DNA of 64,000 nt from Brevibacillus laterosporus LMG 15441 (GTDB taxonomy: Bacteria > Bacillota > Bacilli > Brevibacillales > Brevibacillaceae), in assembly GCF_000219535.2 (NCBI RefSeq), contig NZ_CP007806.1, positions 357,501-421,500 on the forward strand, read 5' to 3'. Of this stretch, positions 53,302-62,164 are shown piece after piece. Every line of letters starts with the position of its first letter. Position 1 is the stretch's first letter. The notes beneath the pieces are model-generated. The model saw only the letters and a list, made by a program, of their open reading frames with translations, was not told the DNA's origin and did no database searches. The position numbers were made by a program, and so were the translations under genes.

Positions 53302-55461
53302 ATGGATGTTAAACAAATGGCTGCCACCCTTGCACGAGAACTAGGTGTAGGTGTTCAGCAGGTCGTACAAACAATAACCTTGCTTGATGAAGGAAATACC
53401 GTTCCATTTATTTCTCGCTATCGGAAAGAAATGACTGGTCAATTAGACGAGACACAAATACGGACTATTGAAGAACGTGTACGTTACTTACGAAATTTAA
53501 TTGTCAGAAAAGAAGAGGTTCTTCGTTTAATTGAGGAGCAAGGAAAGCTAACAGAAGAATTATCAATCGCAATTCAAAAGGCCACCAAGCTTCAGGAGGT
53601 GGAGGATCTTTATCGTCCTTATAAGCAAAAACGCCGTACACGTGCTACGATTGCCAAAGAAAAAGGATTAGAGCCTCTTGCCGCTTATATACTGTCCTTA
53701 CCGCAGACAGGTGATCCTTCCTCAGAAGCTAGTCGTTATATAGACACCGAAAAAGGTGTTGAAACAGCAGAAGATGCCTTGCAGGGGGCAATGGATATTA
53801 TTGCTGAACAAATCTCCGATGATGCAGAATATCGGAAATGGATTCGTGAAAAAACGTTCATGAAAGCTATCCTGCTCACGGAGCAAAAGGAAAAAGAAGA
53901 AGACGGAAAAAATGTTTACGAAATGTATTATAGTTACTCCGAGCCGGTCAAAAAAGTAGTTCCTCATCGTGTTCTGGCCATCAATCGTGGTGAAAAGGAA
54001 GGGATTCTTAAGGTTTCTTTAGAAACGCCTGGGGAGGATATCATTGCATTTCTTCAAAGAAAAATACTAACCCAGAAGACGGTCGTTGAGGATGCAATCA
54101 AGCAAACAATTGAGGATAGCTACAAGCGTTTAATTGCTCCTTCTATTGAACGTGAGGTAAGGAATGAATTGACAGAGGTAGCTGAAGAGAGAGCGATTCA
54201 TATCTTTGCTGAGAATTTACGCAACTTGCTGCTTCAGCCTCCGTTTAAAGGAAAAGTGGTATTGGGTGTTGACCCTGCGTTTCGTACTGGCTGTAAGCTT
54301 GCCGTGGTGGATGATACGGGTAAAAAGCTTTACATAAATGTGATTTATCCAACGCCACCAGTAAGCAAAGTCAAAGAAGCTAGTGAAACCGTGAAAAAAA
54401 TTATTGATGAATATCAGGTAGATGTAGTTGCAATCGGGAACGGTACAGCTTCTAGGGAGACTGAGCAGTTTATCGCTGATGTATTAAAAGAAGCAAAGCG
54501 TGATGTCTCCTATATCATTGTGAATGAAGCAGGAGCTTCTGTGTATTCGGCGTCAGCGTTAGCGAAGGAAGAGTTTCCTGAATTGGATGTAGCAGAAAGA
54601 AGTGCTATTTCTATCGCTCGCCGTTTACAAGATCCGCTGGCTGAATTGGTAAAAATCGACCCAAAATCAGTGGGTGTTGGACAGTATCAGCATGATGTAT
54701 CGCAAACTCGTTTAGCGGAAAGTCTTGAATTCGTGGTATCATCAGCAGTTAATCACGTCGGAGTGGATGTGAATACAGCTTCTGCTTCTTTGCTTCAATA
54801 TGTATCCGGAGTAAACAAGCAAGTAGCATCAAATATTGTGAAACTTCGTGAAGAGAATGGGAAATTTTCAAACCGATCCCAATTAAAAAAGGTACCTCGG
54901 TTGGGTGCTAAAACCTATGAGCAATGCATCGGCTTCTTGCGTGTTATGGACGGAGAGAACTCTCTTGATCGTACTCCTATTCATCCAGAGTCATATGAGG
55001 TTACGTACAGGCTGTTAACACATTTACAAATCCAGCCTGAGGAAATTGGCAGTGAGGCTTGTAAGAAGCAGGTCATGAATATTTCTTTGCCACAAATGGC
55101 AGCAGAGCTTGAGATTGGTGAACCAACCCTAAAAGATATTGTAGATAGCCTTTTACGCCCAGGACGTGATCCGCGAGATGAGCTGCCTAAGCCGTTGTTA
55201 AGTAAAGATGTTTTGAAAATAACAGACCTGAGCAAGGGAATGAAGATGCAGGGTACGATTCGCAATGTGGTTGATTTTGGGGCATTTGTTGATATCGGGC
55301 TAAAAAATGATGGGCTGATCCATATTTCTCAGTTGAAAAAGGGATTCGTAAAACATCCTCTTGATGTTGTAGCAGTTGGAGATATCGTTGATGTCTGGGT
55401 AATGGATATTGACGAGAAACGTCAGCGGGTTGGTATGACCATGATTTCTCCCGAAGAATAG
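53302..55461 (+). CDS. tex: Tex family S1 RNA-binding transcription accessory protein
   Basis: 719 residues, full length: N-terminal helical Tex domain (NTVPFISRYRKEMTGQLDE), a YqgF/RNase H-like domain (VLGVDPAFRTGCKLAVVD), helix-hairpin-helix repeats (SASLLQYVSGVNKQVASNIV, LKKVPRLGAKTYEQCIGFLR) and a C-terminal S1 domain (about 645-715, GTIRNVVDFGAFVDIGL). Tex affects transcription and RNA turnover; its exact activity is not settled. B. subtilis ydcI occupies the same place downstream of ndoA. Confidence 0.95.
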   Translation: MDVKQMAATLARELGVGVQQVVQTITLLDEGNTVPFISRYRKEMTGQLDETQIRTIEERVRYLRNLIVRKEEVLRLIEEQGKLTEELSIAIQKATKLQEVEDLYRPYKQKRRTRATIAKEKGLEPLAAYILSLPQTGDPSSEASRYIDTEKGVETAEDALQGAMDIIAEQISDDAEYRKWIREKTFMKAILLTEQKEKEEDGKNVYEMYYSYSEPVKKVVPHRVLAINRGEKEGILKVSLETPGEDIIAFLQRKILTQKTVVEDAIKQTIEDSYKRLIAPSIEREVRNELTEVAEERAIHIFAENLRNLLLQPPFKGKVVLGVDPAFRTGCKLAVVDDTGKKLYINVIYPTPPVSKVKEASETVKKIIDEYQVDVVAIGNGTASRETEQFIADVLKEAKRDVSYIIVNEAGASVYSASALAKEEFPELDVAERSAISIARRLQDPLAELVKIDPKSVGVGQYQHDVSQTRLAESLEFVVSSAVNHVGVDVNTASASLLQYVSGVNKQVASNIVKLREENGKFSNRSQLKKVPRLGAKTYEQCIGFLRVMDGENSLDRTPIHPESYEVTYRLLTHLQIQPEEIGSEACKKQVMNISLPQMAAELEIGEPTLKDIVDSLLRPGRDPRDELPKPLLSKDVLKITDLSKGMKMQGTIRNVVDFGAFVDIGLKNDGLIHISQLKKGFVKHPLDVVAVGDIVDVWVMDIDEKRQRVGMTMISPEE

Positions 55462-55523
55462 TGCCAATCATTATTTTGTAAAAGAGCAGGTTTTTCAACT
55501 AGTTAATGTCTCTAAGCGGACAA

Positions 55524-55551
55524 AAAGCCGTCCTATTCCTCAGGGCGGCTA
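55524..55551 (-). terminator. Minus-strand terminator overlapping the cmpA stop
   Basis: On the minus strand AGCCGCCC / GGACGGCT (with G-T pairs), loop TGAGGAATA containing the TAG stop of cmpA, followed by TTTTTG. Confidence 0.85.
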
Positions 55552-55658
55552 CTTTGCTTTTCTAAATATAGAAACCAACAGCTGTTTAGCAATCGAATTT
55601 GTCTTACATCCTTCCCAAAGAAGGCGCGTTGTAGCTGTTTACGCATCCATTGTGGCAT
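55533..55658 (-). CDS. cmpA: Cortex morphogenetic protein CmpA
   Basis: A 41-residue protein too short for ordinary gene callers: MPQWMRKQLQRAFFGKDVRQ, then IRLLNSCWFLYLEKQSSRPEE. It closely follows the pattern of B. subtilis CmpA (37 residues, beginning MPSWLKKQMQRAF, with the LLNQCWYFY segment). AGGAGG lies ten bases before the ATG and a terminator overlaps the stop. Its position between tex and sprT (ydcI-cmpA-ydcK) is the same as in B. subtilis. CmpA, with ClpXP, checks spore-coat assembly through SpoIVA. Confidence 0.93.
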   Translation of the reverse strand: MPQWMRKQLQRAFFGKDVRQIRLLNSCWFLYLEKQSSRPEE

Positions 55659-55769
55659 AAAAAATACCTCCTGCGCTTTCTTACTGGCATTGTATGCAGG
55701 AAGAAAGGTGGAGGTACCTGTCTGTATAGGTCATTACCTAATTCTAATGTCTGGGTACAAGATAACCTT

Positions 55770-56105
55770 CTATTCGTCTTCTGCTAACCCTTCTAATTGT
55801 GCTTGCAGAGCGCGAATTTCGGTTAATAAGGAACGGAGTGGGTACTCTGTTTCATTCAAACAGGAAAAGCTGGACTCTAATTCATTCAGATAGGAAAGAC
55901 CATCTACAATCTTTAGTTCTTGTGAAAGAAGTTCAAGATCACTACATTCGCATAGCATATACGGTAATTCGGGTCTAGTGACTACGGTTAATTTGTTATG
56001 TTCTTTTTGTAGCCGTTTAAGCAGGGCTAAAAGCTGATACATATGTGATGACGGCATTTGTACAAAAAAAAGCTCGCTCTTTTTTTGCAAAAGTAGGTAG
56101 CGCAT
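55770..56105 (-). CDS. Hypothetical protein between cmpA and sprT
   Basis: 111 residues, rich in Leu and Glu, with Cys-Glu-Cys (LCECSDLELLSQELKIVDGL). The first half has an alternating beta/alpha pattern (YLLLQKKSELFFVQMPSSHMYQLLALLKRLQ...LTVVTRPELPYML) and the second is helical. ATG 56105 has GGAGG five bases upstream; that site overlaps another in-frame ATG at 56117, which is less likely. It is divergent from sprT. I do not recognise the family. Confidence 0.65.
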   Translation of the reverse strand: MRYLLLQKKSELFFVQMPSSHMYQLLALLKRLQKEHNKLTVVTRPELPYMLCECSDLELLSQELKIVDGLSYLNELESSFSCLNETEYPLRSLLTEIRALQAQLEGLAEDE

Positions 56106-56223
56106 GAAAGCCTCCATCTGTAAATTGACTTGCGTTCATGCACAAGTGTAGCGTATCCTTCAAGCAGAATTCAAGAGATTTTGTTATAGTAAGTACAGTC
56201 GGAAAGACTAGGGGGAGACGTGT

Positions 56224-56688
56224 GTGAACGATAAGGAATTGCAAAAACTAGTGGAAGAGATATCGGTAGGTGATTTTGCCAAGCCGTTTCGTCATCATGC
56301 TCGTTTTAACTCACGTTTGCGCACGACTGGTGGTAGATATTTATTGCGTTCGCATGATCTTGAGTTTAATCCCCTTCATCTTCAAGAACATGGTAAGGAA
56401 GAACTGATTGGTATCATTAAGCATGAACTATGCCATTATCACCTTCATCTGGAAGGAAAGGGCTATCGACATCGTGATCCGGATTTTATTCAATTATTAC
56501 AGCAGGTAGGTGGAGCAAGATACTGCTCCAGACTTAGCAGACAAAAAATCGTGCTGCCATATCGCTATCAACTAATCTGCACGGACTGTGGATTTTCGTA
56601 TAAAAGAAAGAGAAAGATTAACCTAGCTCGCTATGTGTGTGGCAGGTGTCGAGGTAAATTACGTATCGAGCCCTTGTCACAGGGGTAG
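56224..56688 (+). CDS. sprT: SprT-like zinc metalloprotease-fold protein
   Basis: 154 residues. The zinc site HELCH is in GIIKHELCHYHLHLEGKGYRHRD; a C-terminal zinc ribbon has CTDC and CGRC. This is the YdcK/SprT family. The eukaryotic relative SPRTN digests DNA-protein crosslinks, but the bacterial role is not well defined. GTG start with GGGGGAG upstream. It lies between cmpA and tsaE as in Bacillus. Confidence 0.92.
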   Translation: MNDKELQKLVEEISVGDFAKPFRHHARFNSRLRTTGGRYLLRSHDLEFNPLHLQEHGKEELIGIIKHELCHYHLHLEGKGYRHRDPDFIQLLQQVGGARYCSRLSRQKIVLPYRYQLICTDCGFSYKRKRKINLARYVCGRCRGKLRIEPLSQG

Positions 56689-56753
56689 GAACCCGCCTTT
56701 ACATGCCATTTTCGACAGGGCTATAATAAAAAGAATGGAGGAATGGCAAGGCA

Positions 56754-57224
56754 ATGACGTATGAATTTGAATTTACTAGTCAGCAAGCGACCCAGGAATT
56801 CGCAGAAAAACTAGCTCAGCTTTTGATGCCAGGGGATTTCTTGGCGTTGGAAGGGGATTTGGGGGCTGGTAAAACCACGTTTACACAAGGATTGGCACGG
56901 GGACTCGGGGTGAAACGTGTGGTCAATAGTCCAACCTTTACGATTATTAAAGAGTATGCTGGACGTTTGCCGCTTTATCATATGGATGTATACCGGGTCG
57001 CTGATCAGGTGGATGATTTAGGGCTTGATGAGTATTTTTATGGTGAAGGTGTTTGTGTTGTAGAATGGGCTTCTTTAATCCCGAATCATGTACCGGAGGA
57101 TCGAATGACGATTCATTTGCTTCAACAAGGAGAGAATGTTCGCCTATGCCGACTTGAGGTAGTAGGAAAACGAAGTGAACAGGTAGGTAAGGAGATTGAT
57201 CAACATGTGCGTGCTGGCAATTGA
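56754..57224 (+). CDS. tsaE: tRNA t6A biosynthesis ATPase TsaE
   Basis: 156 residues with Walker [12 protein letters not shown], the conserved [10 protein letters not shown] (switch region), HMDVYR and VVEWASL. TsaE is the ATPase of the TsaBDE complex, which puts threonylcarbamoyl on A37 of ANN-decoding tRNAs. Its end overlaps the start of tsaB by 20 bases. AATGGAGGAATGGCAAGGC precedes the ATG. Confidence 0.96.
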   Translation: MTYEFEFTSQQATQEFAEKLAQLLMPGDFLALEGDLGAGKTTFTQGLARGLGVKRVVNSPTFTIIKEYAGRLPLYHMDVYRVADQVDDLGLDEYFYGEGVCVVEWASLIPNHVPEDRMTIHLLQQGENVRLCRLEVVGKRSEQVGKEIDQHVRAGN

Positions 57225-57918
57225 TACCTCCAATCTCGTGCTTAGCGTCGCTGTGGTCGATGATTCACGAGTGCGGGGAGAATGGACAAGTAATTTAAAT
57301 AAAAATCATTCCGTCACAGTAATGGACGGGATATCCACGCTGCTAGATGAACTAAATATTGACCCGGCAGAATTGACAGGAATTGCTGTAGCAAAGGGAC
57401 CTGGTTCTTACACAGGAGTTCGGATTGGGGTAGCTACGGCGAAAAGCATGGCTTGGTCTCTTGGGATTCCTGTGATTGGTATCTCAAGTCTAGAAGCGGT
57501 AGGAATGAATGCTCTTTCTTTTACAGGAGGAATTGTCCCGCTCTTTGATGCAAGGCGAGGTCAAGTATACACAGGCCTGTATCGAAGCAAGGATTGTCAG
57601 ACGCTAGACGCTTTGCTTCCTGAACGAATTATATTGCTTACAGATTGGTTGGATCTGCTCCAACAAGAAACATCTGGTGAGCCCTTGCTATTTTTAGGAG
57701 AAGATTTGGACAAACATCGTGACGTCATTAGCGATGTGCTGGGAGAAAAGGCGATGTTTGCAACCCCTACCTTCAATCATCCAAGAGCAGCACACTTGGC
57801 ATGGACGGGGCTTCAACAGTTGAAGGAAGGAAAGGGCATTCCTGCGCATGACTTAGTACCTGAGTATCTACAATTGGCAGAAGCGGAAGCCAAATGGATA
57901 GCGAAACAGGAAAAGTAG
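57205..57918 (+). CDS. tsaB: tRNA t6A biosynthesis protein TsaB
   Basis: 237 residues, ASKHA fold: [20 protein letters not shown], then GIAVAKGPGSYTGVRIGVATAKSMAW. TsaB is the catalytically inactive partner of TsaD. ATG 57205 follows AAGGAG by ten bases, with a TTG at 57196 as alternative. Overlap with tsaE implies coupled translation. Confidence 0.95.
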   Translation: MCVLAIDTSNLVLSVAVVDDSRVRGEWTSNLNKNHSVTVMDGISTLLDELNIDPAELTGIAVAKGPGSYTGVRIGVATAKSMAWSLGIPVIGISSLEAVGMNALSFTGGIVPLFDARRGQVYTGLYRSKDCQTLDALLPERIILLTDWLDLLQQETSGEPLLFLGEDLDKHRDVISDVLGEKAMFATPTFNHPRAAHLAWTGLQQLKEGKGIPAHDLVPEYLQLAEAEAKWIAKQEK

Positions 57919-57927
57919 GGATATTAC

Positions 57928-58398
57928 ATGAGTGAGACACTATCAAAGCAGATAGAATTTCGTTACATGACATTAGATGATGTGGAAAGAATTGCTGAGC
58001 TAGAGCGTATTTGTTTTCCGACTCCCTGGCCATTAGAAGCCTTTATTAATGAATTAACCATTAATCCGAATGCAAAATATATAGTAGCCATACTAGACGG
58101 ACAGGTTGTAGGGTATTGTGGAATGTGGCTGATTATTGACGAGGCTCATATCACCAATATTTGTATTCATCCCGATGTACGTGGTCAAAGGGTAGGATTA
58201 CGGCTCATGAAACAGATGATGGCCCTTGCGATGGTGCTGGGCGGCGAAAGAATGACCTTGGAAGTGCGCCCTTCTAATGAAGTAGCTCGGAACTTATACA
58301 CAAAATTAGGTTTTGAAGAACACGGAAGACGAAAACGATATTATTCCGATAATAACGAAGATGCCATTATTATGTGGGTGAATTTACGTGAAGAGTAA
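57928..58398 (+). CDS. rimI: Ribosomal protein S18 alanine N-acetyltransferase RimI
   Basis: 156-residue GNAT acetyltransferase: acetyl-CoA loop in [15 protein letters not shown]-terminal [28 protein letters not shown]. It acetylates the N-terminus of S18 in E. coli. It lies in the t6A operon between tsaB and tsaD, the standard Bacillus order, and overlaps the tsaD start by 11 bases. Confidence 0.94.
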   Translation: MSETLSKQIEFRYMTLDDVERIAELERICFPTPWPLEAFINELTINPNAKYIVAILDGQVVGYCGMWLIIDEAHITNICIHPDVRGQRVGLRLMKQMMALAMVLGGERMTLEVRPSNEVARNLYTKLGFEEHGRRKRYYSDNNEDAIIMWVNLREE

Positions 58399-59473
58399 TC
58401 GACAATCTCGCTATATGAAGCGGGTACAACAACGTTATGAACAACAATTACAATCGAATCGACCAGTCTGTATTTTAGGCATTGAAACGAGCTGTGATGA
58501 GACATCGGCAGCCGTTATTGAGAATGGCACCACCATTTTATCCAACGTGATTGCTTCTCAAGCTGATATACACAAACGCTTCGGGGGGGTCGTACCTGAA
58601 GTTGCTTCTCGCAGACACGTAGAAAATATTACGGTGACGATAGAAGAGGCACTAGAGCTTGCTAATAAAAGCTGGGACGATATCTCTGCTATCGCAGTGA
58701 CCTATGGCCCGGGATTAGTTGGGGCGCTTCTAGTCGGAGTAGCAGCTGCGAAGGCTATTTCCTTTGCAAAAGGAATTCCTCTTATAGGGGTTCATCATAT
58801 TGCGGGGCATATTTATGCGAACCGCTTGGTGGAGGAAATGCAATTCCCGCTGATCAGTTTAGTTGTTTCTGGCGGACATACAGAGTTAATCTATATGAAA
58901 GAGCATGGGCATTTTGAGATTTTAGGGGAAACCCGTGATGATGCGGCCGGAGAGGCTTATGACAAGGTTGCCCGTTCATTGGAATTGCCTTATCCAGGCG
59001 GACCGCATATTGATCGGCTAGCTCATGAAGGGGAAGCAAGTATTAGCCTGCCACGAGCTTGGCTAGAGAAGGATTCGTATGATTTTAGCTTCAGCGGCTT
59101 GAAATCGGCTGTATTAAACACGCTTCACAATGCAAAACAACGAGGAGAAGAAATTCCTGCGGCCAATCTGGCAGCAAGCTTCCAGACTTCAGTAGTTGAG
59201 GTTTTAGTAGAAAAGACGATTCGAGCTGCAAGAGAGTATCAGGCTAAACAAATCTTATTAGCTGGTGGTGTAGCAGCAAATAAAGGACTACGTTCAGCAT
59301 TACGTGAGCGGTGCGCAAAGGAAGGACTGGCTCTAACTATCCCGCCACTTATTCTTTGCACAGATAATGCTGCTATGATCGCGGCGGCTGGATTTGTCTT
59401 ATACCAACAGGGAAAATTTGCTGATCTTGATTTAAATGGTGTTCCTGGATTAGAATTGACCAACCCTTTTTAG
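58388..59473 (+). CDS. tsaD: tRNA t6A transferase TsaD
   Basis: 361 residues. [13 protein letters not shown] opens the ASKHA domain; the metal-binding [14 protein letters not shown], and [13 protein letters not shown] are present, as is [10 protein letters not shown] and a late CTDNAAMIA. It moves the threonylcarbamoyl group from TC-AMP to tRNA. There is an extra stretch of about 25 residues ([20 protein letters not shown] and on) before the usual start; the GTG at 58388 lies inside rimI and its site is weak, so a later start is possible. Confidence 0.95.
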   Translation: MKSNRQSRYMKRVQQRYEQQLQSNRPVCILGIETSCDETSAAVIENGTTILSNVIASQADIHKRFGGVVPEVASRRHVENITVTIEEALELANKSWDDISAIAVTYGPGLVGALLVGVAAAKAISFAKGIPLIGVHHIAGHIYANRLVEEMQFPLISLVVSGGHTELIYMKEHGHFEILGETRDDAAGEAYDKVARSLELPYPGGPHIDRLAHEGEASISLPRAWLEKDSYDFSFSGLKSAVLNTLHNAKQRGEEIPAANLAASFQTSVVEVLVEKTIRAAREYQAKQILLAGGVAANKGLRSALRERCAKEGLALTIPPLILCTDNAAMIAAAGFVLYQQGKFADLDLNGVPGLELTNPF

Positions 59474-59498
59474 TATAAAGCTAAAAAGGGTTTTTTTG
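59462..59498 (+). terminator. Terminator of the t6A operon
   Basis: AACCCTTTTTAG / CTAAAAAGGGTT perfect 12-pair stem containing the tsaD stop, then a T-run. Confidence 0.93.
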
Positions 59499-59587
59499 TT
59501 CTCATTATCCCCATAAAAGGAATTGGTCTAGGAGAGATGGGAAAGCTACTAAGGATTGTCGATGGGTTTGAAATCAACTTATGAACA

Positions 59588-59727
59588 ATATCCACAATCA
59601 TTTCTTAACAAACGTAATAAATCTGTTAGTATCTTTGTGGATAATGTGGATAACAATGATGTTCAGTCTATAAGTCTCTTATTTATGGTTTTTTTTCTGT
59701 TGAAAAGGCTGTTTTTACTGTGGATAA
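59588..59727. promoter_or_regulatory. DnaA-box cluster
   Basis: Three perfect 9-base DnaA boxes (TTATCCACA, read on the minus strand as TGTGGATAA on plus) at 59636-59644, 59645-59653 and 59719-59727, and one near-perfect box, ATATCCACA, on plus at 59588-59596. The middle two abut without a spacer. They lie in an AT-rich gap of 300 bases between the tsaD terminator and the next gene, with no dnaA or dnaN nearby. This resembles the DnaA-box clusters of B. subtilis that bind DnaA away from oriC. Confidence 0.8.
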
Positions 59728-59803
59728 ATTTGTTGAAAAAATGCATATAACATGATTCGGCATAATCATTCAGCTTCTTGTTATTAACAGGGGGAATACC
59801 TTT

Positions 59804-62164
59804 ATGAAAATAAAGTTGCTTCGGTGGATGCTTATATTGGTTGTCATTCTTGAGATCAGCTTTCCAAAAGCGTCATTTGCCACCTCTTCACATACAACAT
59901 CTCCGCTACTAACCACACCATTTATTTCTATAAAGAATCGACAGGTAATTATACTTGCTGTGGATATGTTTTCTTTCAATGATCTTCAAGAGCTACGGTA
60001 CCGTCAGCCTTTTGCTGGTCATATGCATAAGGCGGGCTATGCAGCATTAACGATGCGAACTGCGGGACCAAGAACGGCCGCGAATGGATATTTATTGATG
60101 GGGAGCGGAGGACAGGCTCAATATACAGAAGCCAGCGAAACGTTGTACCAGCATAATGAATCCACAAGCAATAACGAAACAGCAGAACAACGAATGAGTC
60201 GATTGACGAATCCGCATACGATTAACAAAAAAAGTGCGCTCTTCTATCCCGGTATTTTCCGTTTGCAAAGAGATAATGAAAACAAGCCGTATACAGCCAG
60301 AATTGGATTAATGGGAGATGGCATTGAACGTGTGGATGGTACGGTAGCTTTTTACGGAAATGCTGATTACGGAGAAAAGAAGCAACGACATGCCTCGTTA
60401 TTGGGGGTTACTTCAACTGGAGAGATCAGAAAGGGAATGGTCTCGCCCGATATGCTACTGGAAAAGGACTTGCGTTATCCTTATGGTCTGCGTACAAAGA
60501 AGGATGTTGTGTTACAACAGATCGCAGGGGATAAAAGCTCAAGCTTAATCATTTGGCAGTATGGGGATTTGGCAAGATTATACAGACAAATGCCTGAAAT
60601 GTCACCCTCGCATTTTAAACAGATGTACCAGCAAATTATTGGTGATTTAGCAAAGATAGCAGGTCAGATTATAGCTAAACTACAACCTGGACAAATGTTT
60701 CTGCTGCTCTCTGCAGATGCTAATCCCATTGCTATCAAAGAAAAGAGCATATTGACGCCCTTTCTCATGTGGACATATTCAGGAGTAAAAACAGGCGAGT
60801 TAACGTCCATAACCACACGTCAGCCAGGACTAGTGAGCGGATTGGATCTATTACCAACCGTTTACCATTGGATTCATCTGCCTTTACCCGAACATGTAAT
60901 TGGGCATGTGATTCATCCTGCAACGAATCAACCAATCCCATTCATTTCCACGACTGAAGTAAGTCAGGTGAAAGACAATCAGTCGGATTGGAGAATTTCT
61001 TCCTTTTTTCAAAAAATAGACCGCATTCATCGTATATATGCGAACAGACCAAGTATTATTTATAGCTTCGTCATCCTTCAGTTGGCTGGCTTATTGTTGG
61101 GGCTTTTATTATGGTATCGCTATCAGTATCAATCTAGGGCGGTTTCAGTGCGTGTTCGTAAATTTGTAAGGCTATTGCTGACCGCATTGCTATTAGTCCC
61201 GTTTTTGCTTTTGCTTGAGCCTCTTGTGGATATCTCTTTACCTATTCTTGCTACACTTTCGCTGTTGGGTATAGTAGCTGGGGGGATGGCTTACTGGTTA
61301 TGTCGTCTCTCGCTATCAACTGGTTTTTTTCTGATAGGGGTATGTACGACGATCGGCTTATTAGTAGATGGATTTACGGGCGCTCATTTAATGAAGCGTT
61401 CTTTCCTCGGGTATGACCCGGTCATTGGGGCGCGTTTTTATGGAATGGGTAACGAATATGAGGGGGTATTAATTGGAGCCAGCCTGCTTTTTTTTGCTGC
61501 ATTTTATCAATGGGAACAAGAACGGGAAAGAAAGCAAATAAAAAATGAACAGACGAACCTATCTCTAGGGGGACTGATTTTGCTTATCGTATGTATGGGG
61601 ATCATTCTATGGTATCTGGCTTCTCCTCAGTATGGTACGAATGCAGGGGGATTTTTAGCAACTGGACTCGCGTATGTGGTTACATTGCTTAGATTTTATC
61701 AAATCCGTCTACGCAAAATAAGCCTCCTCTTGATAGGAGGAAGCTTATTAGTTGGTATGGCGAGTTTACTTATTATTCATCTGTTTTCGATGCAACCAAT
61801 GACTCATGTAGGTAAAGTTGCTCATGACATTATAACGGGTAACTGGATAGAAGTGGGGCAGATTATTCAGCGGAAGCTGGAAATGAACCTTCGCCTAATC
61901 CGTGTTTCTTTATGGAGTAAGGTATTTTTTCTATCCCTGTTTATTGTCAGTGTCATCAGCTTTTATCCGCAGCAGTATATGCGTAGATTGTATGCCAGCT
62001 ATCCCGCCTTGGTTATGGGTTTTAGCGGGATCATGGCAGGATCGTTGGCTGGCCTTTTTTTAAATGATTCAGGTATTGTGTCAGCGGCCACGTCGATCAT
62101 TTTTTTTGTAAGTCCTGCACTACTCTTAACTCTACAGGAAGATAAGATAGCTAGAAAGTATTAG
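59804..62164 (+). CDS. Large membrane protein with alkaline-phosphatase-like domain
   Basis: 786 residues. Signal peptide or membrane anchor (about 1-26), an extracellular domain of about 380 residues with the look of the alkaline phosphatase/sulfatase fold (IILAVDMFSFNDLQ near the N-terminus; LLLSADANP and TRQPGLVSGLDLLPTVYHWI near its end), then about eleven membrane segments, including the family string GARFYGMGNEYEGVLIGASLL. The substrate is unknown; a cell-envelope phosphate or lipid headgroup is plausible (inference). GGGGGAATACC lies before the ATG. Its 3' end overlaps the convergent ABC-F gene by four bases. Confidence 0.72.
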   Translation: MKIKLLRWMLILVVILEISFPKASFATSSHTTSPLLTTPFISIKNRQVIILAVDMFSFNDLQELRYRQPFAGHMHKAGYAALTMRTAGPRTAANGYLLMGSGGQAQYTEASETLYQHNESTSNNETAEQRMSRLTNPHTINKKSALFYPGIFRLQRDNENKPYTARIGLMGDGIERVDGTVAFYGNADYGEKKQRHASLLGVTSTGEIRKGMVSPDMLLEKDLRYPYGLRTKKDVVLQQIAGDKSSSLIIWQYGDLARLYRQMPEMSPSHFKQMYQQIIGDLAKIAGQIIAKLQPGQMFLLLSADANPIAIKEKSILTPFLMWTYSGVKTGELTSITTRQPGLVSGLDLLPTVYHWIHLPLPEHVIGHVIHPATNQPIPFISTTEVSQVKDNQSDWRISSFFQKIDRIHRIYANRPSIIYSFVILQLAGLLLGLLLWYRYQYQSRAVSVRVRKFVRLLLTALLLVPFLLLLEPLVDISLPILATLSLLGIVAGGMAYWLCRLSLSTGFFLIGVCTTIGLLVDGFTGAHLMKRSFLGYDPVIGARFYGMGNEYEGVLIGASLLFFAAFYQWEQERERKQIKNEQTNLSLGGLILLIVCMGIILWYLASPQYGTNAGGFLATGLAYVVTLLRFYQIRLRKISLLLIGGSLLVGMASLLIIHLFSMQPMTHVGKVAHDIITGNWIEVGQIIQRKLEMNLRLIRVSLWSKVFFLSLFIVSVISFYPQQYMRRLYASYPALVMGFSGIMAGSLAGLFLNDSGIVSAATSIIFFVSPALLLTLQEDKIARKY

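Noticed and set aside
59504-59803. Chromosomal origin of replication
   Set aside because: There are several DnaA boxes but no dnaA, dnaN, recF or rpmH, and the neighbours are those of the ydi locus, so a secondary DnaA cluster is more likely.
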